Shown here one piece after another: positions 35,048-43,657 of a DNA stretch of 64,000 bases. The stretch spans positions 248,001 through 312,000 of the forward strand of contig JBBAKX010000002.1 of assembly GCA_040403315.1 (NCBI GenBank), written 5' to 3'. The position numbers and the translations under genes were made by a program. This stretch comes from CAMCXT01 sp040403315. GTDB lineage: Bacteria > Bacteroidota > Bacteroidia > M30B66. Every line of letters starts with the position of its first letter. The first letter of the stretch is position 1. The notes under the pieces are model-generated. The model was not told the DNA's origin. It searched no databases and saw nothing but the letters and a program-made list of their open reading frames with translations.

Positions 35048-36529
35048 TTATTCAACGGGCAAAGAATACCACTTTCGATAAGCCTTGTAAATAATTGCAG
35101 GAATAGCAATAAGCAATAGCAGTATACCTGATAATTCTGCAATCTTAATTCGAATAGCAAACATCTCATAATAGTTTTCATAGAGCGGAGTTTCAGCGTA
35201 ACGATTTTCGATAATTGCATTGTACAATGAAACAATAATCAATGGCAGAAAGCCTATTACCGCAGTAAATATATTCAATGAAATTCCTTGAATTTTATTT
35301 TTTCTTGTAGATTTAAAAATTAAACATAAAAACATGAAAAAAATTATTAAATAAAACAACATCAAATTAAAAATACCAATTTCATCGAGAGATAAAAAAG
35401 CTACCAGCAAGCCCGAAACCATCATCAATAAAACAAACACCAATAAAGTTAAAAAGAATATTTTCGTTGTTGTGTGCCTAAAAATAAAAACCAACAGAGT
35501 TAAAGCGAGCGTGCAATAAAACCAAAGCCTAAAAAAGACCTCAATAGCTTCGCCACGCCATAAGTATTTTCTAAATGAGATATTTGCTAATCCTGCTTCA
35601 ATACTCCTAATTCCAAGCGTATCAAAAAACAATGAATTATTAACTTCATACTGAGAATAGCTGTTGCTATAGTAGTATTCATCTGATGCATATTTCTCCC
35701 TCAAAACACCAAATTCACTTCTCCATTGAGTTAGGCTATCTGGATCGTATTTTCTATGTATTAAATTGTAAAACTGCAAGTTTTTTAGTCTTTTAATTGG
35801 GAAATACTGTTGAGCATTACTTACATTTAAAAATGTATAGTTAGGGGCCATTAACAGAGCATAGTAACCCTTTCCAAGTGATACAATACTATCGTAATCA
35901 TGCATTTTACGTAGCAAATACTCTCTGTTACAAATATTAATTGAGCCTTCCAAATAATTCTCAACTGTATAAGTATTCCTTTCATTTTCAGCTTGAATAA
36001 AAGAATCACAAACGAATAATGTATCTCTTGAAAATTCCGTAATCAATGAATCATACATGAGTTCACTAATAAGGAAATTCATTCTCTCTGTTTCCAATAC
36101 CAATTCTTCGGAGTTATATGCACGATCAGCTCGATAGGTCTCGATAGCTGATGGTAGAAATGGAAATAAAACAAACCATCCTAATGAAACAAACATGAGA
36201 AAAAATGAGCCTAACATAGATTGCCAAGTATAAGTGCCGAAACGCTTAAAAACATTGAATCGCAGCAAATAAATGAGCCAAATAACAACACCTACAATAG
36301 AGGCAACAAGGATGAAAAATATGGGCAAATAAATTGTAGATTCATGACGAGGATCGTTCGGAATAGTAAGGAAAATAAGTGATAAAATTCCAACTGCTAA
36401 TAAACCTAACCAACTTACCAAGTGTGCTCGAGATGTCCATAAAACAGGACTATTCAACAATAACTTATGATCAAATTTCATAAGAAACTTTGGCAAAAAC
36501 CAGGATTTCAATTTTTCGATTATTTTCAT
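35048..36529 (-). CDS. ABC-transporter membrane protein, unknown family
   Basis: The 493-residue protein has about 3 N-terminal membrane segments (about 38-130), a roughly 190-residue soluble region and a C-terminal group of 5-6 membrane segments. The central region has many charged and Tyr residues and may lie in the periplasm. It starts five bases after the ABC ATPase gene ends, so it is very probably its membrane partner. No permease family can be assigned. Substrate and direction are unknown. Confidence 0.7.
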   Translation of the reverse strand: MKIIEKLKSWFLPKFLMKFDHKLLLNSPVLWTSRAHLVSWLGLLAVGILSLIFLTIPNDPRHESTIYLPIFFILVASIVGVVIWLIYLLRFNVFKRFGTYTWQSMLGSFFLMFVSLGWFVLFPFLPSAIETYRADRAYNSEELVLETERMNFLISELMYDSLITEFSRDTLFVCDSFIQAENERNTYTVENYLEGSINICNREYLLRKMHDYDSIVSLGKGYYALLMAPNYTFLNVSNAQQYFPIKRLKNLQFYNLIHRKYDPDSLTQWRSEFGVLREKYASDEYYYSNSYSQYEVNNSLFFDTLGIRSIEAGLANISFRKYLWRGEAIEVFFRLWFYCTLALTLLVFIFRHTTTKIFFLTLLVFVLLMMVSGLLVAFLSLDEIGIFNLMLFYLIIFFMFLCLIFKSTRKNKIQGISLNIFTAVIGFLPLIIVSLYNAIIENRYAETPLYENYYEMFAIRIKIAELSGILLLLIAIPAIIYKAYRKWYSLPVE

Positions 36530-36534
36530 TCTGC

Positions 36535-37683
36535 TTAATTGAAATAACGTTTAGTTGAATTTGTAATATCCCTAAAATAAGTAACTGGGATATTTTTTGA
36601 AAAAATCAATTGTATCAATTGTTGGGCGTCATAAGATACCGAACTCAAAGTATAGAAAACTCCGTTATATTGAACTTGTATGTCACTTTGCTCAAATAAA
36701 TTAACAAGCACTTCTCTAAGAATACTGGTTTCAAGTTCTATAACTGTTGAGGGCTTTTCATTGCTTGCTTCTCCAGTTGTAAATAGGCATTTTCCTTGTT
36801 TAATAAAAAGTACTTTATCTGCCACCTTTTCAACTTCATGTAATTGTTGAGAACTTAAAATAATCCCCAATGGATGGTAAGATGATTTTGCCAAATACCT
36901 CAAATCGGTAAGAATTGTTTGTTGAGCATTGATATCAAGATTGGCAAGTGGTTCATCTAAAATCAACAAACCGGGCTTAAATAAAAGCACACGAGCAATC
37001 TCAAAACGGGTTCTGTATCCACTGCTAATTTTATCCCACGTTAAATGGGCATACTTAGATAAATTTAGGCGTTCAAGCATAAAATCGACCATTAACTCAT
37101 TTTGTGCACCATGAATTCCGGCAAGTGAAGCTGAAAAACAAAGGTTATCTTTCAAATATCCAAACCATTTAGGAATTCTTTGGGGAATAAAGGCAACGTG
37201 ATTTTTAATTGAATAAAAATCTGAGTTGGGAATTCTCGGATATTCAATAGATCCGCTGTCGATCGCCAATTGACCAGACAAACATCTTAACAAAGTAGTT
37301 TTCCCATTTCCATTTTCACCAACAACACCAATAATATCCGATGTCTTAATTTCGAGCGATATTGGTGAAAGGCTAAAATTCCCACCGAGGTACTTCTTTG
37401 AAATCGCATTCACCTTGAGCAATGGTTCAGAATGAAACGGCAAATGAGGTGCAACGAGGTCTAATGCGGCTAACAATTCCAATGATTGAACTTTTAATCC
37501 AGAATAAACAAGTGAATCTGAATTTTCAAGACGCGATTGATGATATAATTTACTTATTGATATGGCATCTTTCAACAAATCTAAGTGATTTATTTCTAAG
37601 CTGTAGTCAAGTAATCTTCTGATGGCCAATGAATCATCACCATGTTCCAAAAAACTTTTTATCTCTGCAGATTTTTTCATCAT
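36535..37683 (-). CDS. ABC transporter ATPase with N-terminal helical extension
   Basis: Taking the ATG at 37683 gives 382 residues (a TTG at 37695 adds four). The first 100 or so residues are helical and belong to no recognised domain. The ATPase domain has Walker A GENGNGKTT, Walker B LLILDEPLANLD and a signature ISSGYRT rather than LSGGQ. Residues 300-382 are an unassigned tail. The next gene, five bases away, encodes a membrane protein. The set looks like an ABC-2-type exporter. Confidence 0.82.
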   Translation of the reverse strand: MMKKSAEIKSFLEHGDDSLAIRRLLDYSLEINHLDLLKDAISISKLYHQSRLENSDSLVYSGLKVQSLELLAALDLVAPHLPFHSEPLLKVNAISKKYLGGNFSLSPISLEIKTSDIIGVVGENGNGKTTLLRCLSGQLAIDSGSIEYPRIPNSDFYSIKNHVAFIPQRIPKWFGYLKDNLCFSASLAGIHGAQNELMVDFMLERLNLSKYAHLTWDKISSGYRTRFEIARVLLFKPGLLILDEPLANLDINAQQTILTDLRYLAKSSYHPLGIILSSQQLHEVEKVADKVLFIKQGKCLFTTGEASNEKPSTVIELETSILREVLVNLFEQSDIQVQYNGVFYTLSSVSYDAQQLIQLIFSKNIPVTYFRDITNSTKRYFN

Positions 37684-37868
37684 ACTCTTTTTCAATTACA
37701 ATAGTAAACTTAGTTAATTCAACAATTTGGGTTAAAATAATTACTCATCGTTAATTATTTTTTGATTGACAAGTTTGTTTAAATTTTTTGGTGAAATTTA
37801 GATTAAACTTTGATTAATAATAAAAGTTGGTTTTTCTATTCTTTACCATTTCAGGTAGTATTAAATCT

Positions 37869-37876
37869 TATTTTTG
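37869..37876 (+). promoter_or_regulatory. -7 box of uvrB, leaderless arrangement
   Basis: TATTTTTG ends six bases before the ATG at 37882. Since Bacteroidota transcripts start about five to seven bases after the box, the mRNA would have almost no leader. Confidence 0.5.
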
Positions 37877-37881
37877 CACTT

Positions 37882-39894
37882 ATGAAACTTAGACTCATTT
37901 CAGATTTTGTCCCAACTGGCGATCAACCTCAGGCCATCAAGCAATTGGTAGAAGGGGTAAATCGTGGCGACAAAGCCCAAGTTCTTCTTGGTGTTACAGG
38001 ATCGGGAAAAACATTCACCATTGCGAATGTAATCAAAGAAACTGAACGGCCAACCCTGATTTTGAGCCACAACAAAACCTTGGCAGCCCAACTTTATCAA
38101 GAATTTAAAACTTTTTTTCCTGATAATTCTGTTGAATATTTTGTTTCATACTACGATTATTATCAACCAGAGGCTTATTTGCCCGTAACTGGAACTTATA
38201 TAGAAAAGGATCTTTCAATTAATGAAGAGATTGAAAAACTTCGATTAAGCACTGCTTCAGCTCTTTTATCAGGCCGTAGAGATGTTATTGTGATATCATC
38301 AGTGAGCTGTATTTACGGTATGGGGAACCCGGATAATATTCGGAGTAATACCATCCGATTGAAAAAAGGCGAAATAATTTCTAGAAATCGTTTTTTACAT
38401 CTCCTCGTTTCAGCGCTTTATTCGAGAACTGAAAACGACTTTAAAAATGGAACTTTCCGTGTTAAAGGTGATACTGTAGATGTGTGCATTAGTAGTGCTG
38501 ATGTGGCTTATCGTGTATATTTCTTTGGAGATGAGGTTGAATTGATAGAGAATATTGATCCTGTATCTGGTGCCTCATGGGAGGAATTGGAACAAATCGT
38601 AATTTATCCTTCCACTATTTATGTTGCCAAAAAGGAAGGCATGATCGATATAATCCATGAAATTCAAGATGATATGATGAAACAGGTCGAATTTTTTAGA
38701 TCTGAATCAAAGTTTCTAGAAGCGAAACGCTTAGAAGATCGTGTGAATTACGATATGGAGATGATGAGAGAATTAGGATACTGCAGTGGAATTGAAAATT
38801 ATTCAAGATACTTCGATGGTCGTTTGGCCGGAACTAGACCTTTTTGTTTAATCGACTATTTTCCAGATGATTTTCTCCTGGTAATCGATGAAAGTCACGT
38901 AACAGTTTCCCAAATTAGAGCAATGTATGCTGGAGATTTGTCTCGCAAGATAAATTTGGTGGAGTATGGTTTCAGATTGCCCGCAGCAATGGACAATCGT
39001 CCTTTGAAATTTGAAGAGTTTTTAATGCTTCAAAATCAGATTATTTATGTGAGTGCAACACCTGCAGATTATGAATTAAACGAAAGTGATGGTGTTGTAG
39101 TTGAGCAACTAATTCGTCCAACTGGATTATTAGATCCAATTATTGAAGTAAGGCCAAGTCAAAACCAAATTGACGATTTATTGGAAGCTGTGGATGAAGT
39201 CATCAAACGGGATGAAAGAATTTTGGTGACTACATTAACGAAACGAATGGCTGAAGAATTAGCCAAATACATGACGAGATTAAATATCCGCTGCAGATAT
39301 ATCCACTCAGATATAGATACAATGGAACGTGTTGAAATACTTGCAGATTTGCGCCTAGGGAAATTCGATGTGCTAATTGGAGTTAACTTATTGCGCGAAG
39401 GCTTGGATTTGCCAGAAGTTTCTTTGGTTGCAATTCTAGATGCAGACAAAGAAGGATTTTTAAGGTCACAAAGATCACTTGTTCAAACTGTTGGAAGGGC
39501 TGCGCGAAATGTAAACGGCCGTGTAATTATGTATGCGGATAAAATGACCGATTCGATGTCGCGTACTATCGAAGAAACAAACCGAAGAAGGGAAACACAA
39601 ATCCGCTATAATATTGATAATGATATAATTCCGACACAAATAAAGAAATCGCATGATAGCATATTTGCTAAATCGTCGGGAGGAAAATTCAAAGGTAAAG
39701 CATATATCGAAAATGAAAGCATTTCGATAGCTGCAGATCCTATTGTACAATATATGAGCAAAGAACAATTGCAAAAAGCCATTGCTCAAACAAGGAAATC
39801 TATGGAAAAAGCTGCTAAAGAGCTAGATTTTATGGAGGCCGCTAGGTTAAGAGATGAATTATTGGACTTAGAAAAAAGATTAAAAGAAAAATAA
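37882..39894 (+). CDS. uvrB: UvrB, nucleotide-excision-repair subunit
   Basis: From the ATG at 37882 (MKLRLISDFVPTGDQPQAI, where family members begin) this is 670 residues. UvrB takes damaged DNA from UvrA and recruits UvrC. Walker A is GVTGSGKT, the DNA-clamping hairpin is YYDYYQPEAYLP, the helicase box is LLVIDESHVT and the C-terminal UVR domain, which contacts UvrC, spans about the last 40 residues. A longer start 24 codons upstream lies before the predicted promoter. uvrA and uvrC are not in the window; mfd is 4 kb downstream. Confidence 0.96.
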   Translation: MKLRLISDFVPTGDQPQAIKQLVEGVNRGDKAQVLLGVTGSGKTFTIANVIKETERPTLILSHNKTLAAQLYQEFKTFFPDNSVEYFVSYYDYYQPEAYLPVTGTYIEKDLSINEEIEKLRLSTASALLSGRRDVIVISSVSCIYGMGNPDNIRSNTIRLKKGEIISRNRFLHLLVSALYSRTENDFKNGTFRVKGDTVDVCISSADVAYRVYFFGDEVELIENIDPVSGASWEELEQIVIYPSTIYVAKKEGMIDIIHEIQDDMMKQVEFFRSESKFLEAKRLEDRVNYDMEMMRELGYCSGIENYSRYFDGRLAGTRPFCLIDYFPDDFLLVIDESHVTVSQIRAMYAGDLSRKINLVEYGFRLPAAMDNRPLKFEEFLMLQNQIIYVSATPADYELNESDGVVVEQLIRPTGLLDPIIEVRPSQNQIDDLLEAVDEVIKRDERILVTTLTKRMAEELAKYMTRLNIRCRYIHSDIDTMERVEILADLRLGKFDVLIGVNLLREGLDLPEVSLVAILDADKEGFLRSQRSLVQTVGRAARNVNGRVIMYADKMTDSMSRTIEETNRRRETQIRYNIDNDIIPTQIKKSHDSIFAKSSGGKFKGKAYIENESISIAADPIVQYMSKEQLQKAIAQTRKSMEKAAKELDFMEAARLRDELLDLEKRLKEK

Positions 39895-40090
39895 TTATTT
39901 TCATAAAGCTCCCATTTTAAATATTAGAGTTGTAGAATTGAAATTCTAGTTTATATTCTGATGAAATAAAAATAAATCATTTATTTGTACTCAACTTACA
40001 TACAACAAAATCCAATTCACTTTTAATCAACCAAGTAAAACCTAAGAATTTTTAATTATTTTTACTTTGATAATTATAAATTTGAGTAAA

Positions 40091-41323
40091 ATGAAGAAAC
40101 TACTATTCACTTTCATCTTGAATTTCTTCATTTTAAATGGATTTAGTCAATCCTGTTGCGGAGATTTGAGAACCCCTTTATATACAGAATTAACAAGAAC
40201 AGACTCGATATACGCAACTGCGCAACCTACCTATTCTGGAAACACTGTTAATTTATCTGTTAGAATTACGGATGCCGCACAAAATACTTGTCTCAAAAGA
40301 CCACTAATATTACTTATACATGGAGGAGGCTTTTCATCAGGAAATCCTTCATTAATGGACTCTGTGGCCACTGAATTTGCTAGAAGAGGTTATCTAACGG
40401 CATCCATCCAATATAGACTTGGCTTCAATGGACCAACCTTAACATGTCCGATGGATACAACTGAACTTATACGGGCTTGGTACAGGGCCTCGCAAGATGC
40501 TAAATCTGCTGTAAGATGGTTTAAACAAAGAAGCGAATCTTTTAGAATAGACACCAATTTAATTTTTGCGGGAGGATGGAGCGCAGGAGGATACACATTA
40601 ACAGGCTTAGCATGGATGAACGATGAATCTGAAAAACCATACCATTCAAATCAACTGAACGATACACTCATAAACAATACATTGTACCCTCGACCAGATC
40701 TCGGAAGCGTTCAGGGAATTTCAAACCTAAATGGGCATTCTACAACTGTTAAAGGAATTTTCTCATTCTCTTCATCATTTATATTTCCTAATCATTTAGA
40801 TAATGATGAACAAACTGCCATATTGTATTTCAACAATAAACTTGATCAATATCTGATTCCTTGGGAAAATTGTAATCAGGCTGCATGGAATTATTTATGC
40901 CCGAATGGAATTCCGAAATCATGTGGAATTGAAGCATTAACGGAAACCCTTTTATTTTACAATATTCCTCATCAATATACCTTATTTGAAACTGCAACAT
41001 GTAGTCATAATTTGCATGAACCATGCTTTCCAATGTTTCAGCAAGAGATTACCGAAATATCAAACTTCTTGTATGATTTATCGGATTGCCCAATATCGAC
41101 AGATTTAAAATCATTTACTTCAAAACCTAATTTGAAAATCATCCTGTTGAACGAATATGAACTACTAAACTTTATTCAACACCATCAAGATTGGACGCTA
41201 ATTTCTTCTTCAGGAAAGCAAATTAAGTTGACTAAAAATTTCCAATCTACAATCGCTAAGGGGTTGTATACCTGCTCAAGTTCCATCGATAATCACCAAA
41301 TGATTCGATTAATCGTTCAATAA
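40091..41323 (+). CDS. Secreted alpha/beta hydrolase (esterase) with T9SS-like tail
   Basis: From the ATG at 40091 the 410-residue protein has a signal peptide ending near FSQS. The alpha/beta-hydrolase domain has the oxyanion-hole motif HGGGFSSG and the nucleophile elbow GGWSAGG, the pattern of carboxylesterases and acetyl-esterases. The last ~70 residues are a separate beta-rich piece with GLYTCSSSIDNH and RLIVQ at the end, like a type IX secretion sorting domain. It is thus likely exported across the outer membrane. Its substrate, perhaps an acylated polysaccharide, is not evident. Confidence 0.82.
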   Translation: MKKLLFTFILNFFILNGFSQSCCGDLRTPLYTELTRTDSIYATAQPTYSGNTVNLSVRITDAAQNTCLKRPLILLIHGGGFSSGNPSLMDSVATEFARRGYLTASIQYRLGFNGPTLTCPMDTTELIRAWYRASQDAKSAVRWFKQRSESFRIDTNLIFAGGWSAGGYTLTGLAWMNDESEKPYHSNQLNDTLINNTLYPRPDLGSVQGISNLNGHSTTVKGIFSFSSSFIFPNHLDNDEQTAILYFNNKLDQYLIPWENCNQAAWNYLCPNGIPKSCGIEALTETLLFYNIPHQYTLFETATCSHNLHEPCFPMFQQEITEISNFLYDLSDCPISTDLKSFTSKPNLKIILLNEYELLNFIQHHQDWTLISSSGKQIKLTKNFQSTIAKGLYTCSSSIDNHQMIRLIVQ

Positions 41324-41464
41324 GACTTTTCATCAAAAACAACCAATTACTGAACCAATCGTTTGAATAGATCATTGCGCAAACAGCATAATATCAGACG
41401 CTTGAAGAATAATAATCTGCTGTGGTACATTGGTTACTTTTTTACTAATTTCACAATCTGATTG

Positions 41465-41538
41465 GCTCCATAGTTCAACTGGATAGAATGGCAGATTCCG
41501 GTTCTGTTGGTTGGGGGTTCGAATCCCTCTGGGGTCAC
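41465..41538 (+). tRNA. tRNA-Arg(CCG)
   Basis: A 74-nt cloverleaf: GGCTCCA pairs with TGGGGTC, the anticodon arm is GCAGA-TTCCGGT-TCTGT with anticodon CCG, and the T arm has GGTTCGAATCC. The 3' CCA is not encoded. It reads the Arg codon CGG. Confidence 0.92.
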
Positions 41539-41720
41539 AGATTAACATTTGATTACCAATATAATCGACCCAAGAAGCGACCATTTTCGCTCCTTGGGTC
41601 GATTAGGTAAACAAAAACATTAACTCCAATAACCAGTAGTATTAAAATAAATCTCGAGTTTCTACAGTAGAATATGCTAATGGATTGAACTATTTATTTC
41701 GATCTACATAATTCAGTTTC

Positions 41721-42197
41721 ATGAAGAGTTCACTGATTTTAACCTTTATTCTATTGAGCCAAATTGGTCGAACACAAAATCGATCGATAAATAATAATTA
41801 TTTTGAAACAGCTGATTTGGCAATAGTTGCAAAAATCATTGATGTAAAGCCCGATATTATGCAAGATGATGTTGGAACTTCATATGGAAGTGTTTCTCTA
41901 AAGTGTAATATTGCTTTTGACTTACATTCTAAAAGCATAACAAAATGCCCTACAGACACAATTTACTCGCTAACCTATCTCTCAACAAATGGAAATAAGC
42001 CCTTCATTCAATTGAAGAATAATATGACGGTTATTGCCTTTCTTAAATCAAATAAAATTTACGAAACTCAAATAATCGAGAACTTCAATATTGTTGATGA
42101 GAATGCAATATTTGAACTAACCACTGAATTAATATATCAGCTTGGCTTAAATTATTCTGTATTAAACCAAATGAATCTATATGAATTTATTCGCTAA
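41721..42197 (+). CDS. Secreted protein of unknown function
   Basis: The 158-residue protein has a signal peptide ending near GRTQ. The mature part contains a strand-rich stretch with several Asp and Thr, and no recognised motif. Its 3' end overlaps the start of the next gene by 17 bases, so the two are probably co-transcribed. Confidence 0.65.
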   Translation: MKSSLILTFILLSQIGRTQNRSINNNYFETADLAIVAKIIDVKPDIMQDDVGTSYGSVSLKCNIAFDLHSKSITKCPTDTIYSLTYLSTNGNKPFIQLKNNMTVIAFLKSNKIYETQIIENFNIVDENAIFELTTELIYQLGLNYSVLNQMNLYEFIR

Positions 42198-42933
42198 TGT
42201 AGCAATGCTATTGAGCATTTTTCTCATGATGCTCATTTCGCCTTTAAAATCACAACGTAATTGTAAAGAAGAATTATCCAAAGAAAAGGAAGTTAAAAAC
42301 TGCTTCCATGAGAATGGGAAAATTTCAAGCCGGGTTGAATGGGACTTTGAAAAAAGATGGGGCAAATTGCTTATCTATAAATCCAATGGATCACTCATCC
42401 AAGAATGGGAACTTCGAAAAATCCACGGCATTGCAAGAGCAGATGTAGAATATCACCCAAATGGGCAAGTAAGTAAAGTGAATTATTCGTCTGCTCCAGA
42501 TGGTGGCATTCAACGATTTGAAAGCACACACTACTATAGTTTAGAAGGAAACCTCACCAAGACAGAAAACGACGACTATCCTCCCAAGCTCACTGATTTT
42601 CTTCATACTGAAGAGGAAACAATTCAACCTAACACTGTGCAATGTGCCGAAATATGGGTCAGTAAAATGCAATTAACGAACAATTCAAAAAGAACGCAAA
42701 GACTAAATTTAACGCCTTTGTTACCCAATTCATTAACGAAGGAAAGAACGATTGTACTAAAACCCAAGCAAACATTTACTGTTGATTCTTGCATCCAAGC
42801 ACAGTTATTTGTAAATCCAATAAATCAAATAAAAATCACCTATCAAAAATCAAATAAAAAACCAAATTTGAAATTCAAAGAAGCCAAGCAATTATCTAAA
42901 AGCGAAAAGGTATTCATATACGAGATAAAATAA
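42181..42933 (+). CDS. Secreted MORN/YwqK-like protein
   Basis: The 250-residue protein starts with a signal peptide (about residues 1-24). Residues 30-120 carry short repeats of the type NGKISSRVEWDFEKRWGKLL, YKSNGSLIQEWELR and YHPNGQVSKVNYSS, resembling MORN/YwqK repeats found in Bacteroidota surface proteins. The C-terminal half is unassigned. It overlaps the preceding secreted protein gene; the two probably act together, in an unknown role. Confidence 0.6.
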   Translation: MNLFANVAMLLSIFLMMLISPLKSQRNCKEELSKEKEVKNCFHENGKISSRVEWDFEKRWGKLLIYKSNGSLIQEWELRKIHGIARADVEYHPNGQVSKVNYSSAPDGGIQRFESTHYYSLEGNLTKTENDDYPPKLTDFLHTEEETIQPNTVQCAEIWVSKMQLTNNSKRTQRLNLTPLLPNSLTKERTIVLKPKQTFTVDSCIQAQLFVNPINQIKITYQKSNKKPNLKFKEAKQLSKSEKVFIYEIK

Positions 42934-42946
42934 GCTAGACGTCTAT

Positions 42947-43657
42947 TTAGGATTTCATTTGCCAAACCGCTTGAACTTGCGCGCAAACTACAACTGCTGC
43001 AGTTTCGGCTCTAAGTCGACTTTCGCCTAAAGAAATTCCTTGAAAGCCATGTTCTGTGCAAGTTGTAATTTCCTCCATTGTAAAATCTCCTTCAGGACCA
43101 ACTAGAACCAATAAATCATTTGAACTCCCGGCAACATTTGTTAAATATTTTTTTTCTAAGTCCTCGCAATGTGCAATGAACCTATTCTCTGGGTGCTCTT
43201 GTTTTAAAAATGTAGATAAACCAATCGCTTCATTAATCCTAGGCATCCAAGGTGTGATAGATTGTTTCATTGCTGCAAGAGCAATTTTCTCCATCCTCAC
43301 CGATTTTACTTGATCCCTTTCTGTGCGTTTGGTTATTAAGGGAGTAATTTCATCAATCCCAATTTCAACAGCCTTCTCGAGAAACCATTCAAACCTTTCC
43401 ATCATTTTAGTGGGCGCCATTGCAATGTGCAACCGATATGACCTTTTCGCAAGAACTGGCAAGGGCTTTAATTCGGCTATTGAAGTATGCTTAGGATGCA
43501 CCTGTGAAACAACCCCTTGAAAATATCCACCAACACCATCGATTAATTGAACGGAGTCGCCAGATTTTAAGCGAAGTACTTTACTCAAATGCAAACTCTC
43601 CTCTTCGCATAATAAAGCTGAATTTCCAGAAATTGATGGAGAATAAAATATATACAT
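42947..43657 (-). CDS. rsmE: 16S rRNA m3U1498 methyltransferase
   Basis: The 236-residue SPOUT methyltransferase modifies U1498 of 16S rRNA with S-adenosylmethionine. The C-terminal knot is clear: LVLVGPEGDFTMEEI, then ISLGESRLRAETAAVV. The N-terminal domain has VLRLKSGDSVQLIDGVGG, the RNA-binding PUA-like part. Its ATG shares one base with the mfd stop codon (TAATG), so it is translated by coupling. Confidence 0.95.
   Translation of the reverse strand: MYIFYSPSISGNSALLCEEESLHLSKVLRLKSGDSVQLIDGVGGYFQGVVSQVHPKHTSIAELKPLPVLAKRSYRLHIAMAPTKMMERFEWFLEKAVEIGIDEITPLITKRTERDQVKSVRMEKIALAAMKQSITPWMPRINEAIGLSTFLKQEHPENRFIAHCEDLEKKYLTNVAGSSNDLLVLVGPEGDFTMEEITTCTEHGFQGISLGESRLRAETAAVVVCAQVQAVWQMKS

Noticed and set aside
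41372..41584. A minus-strand 70-residue frame reading GIRTPNQQNRNLPFYPVELW
   Set aside because: It is the reverse complement of tRNA-Arg and its flanks, a well-known false protein in databases.
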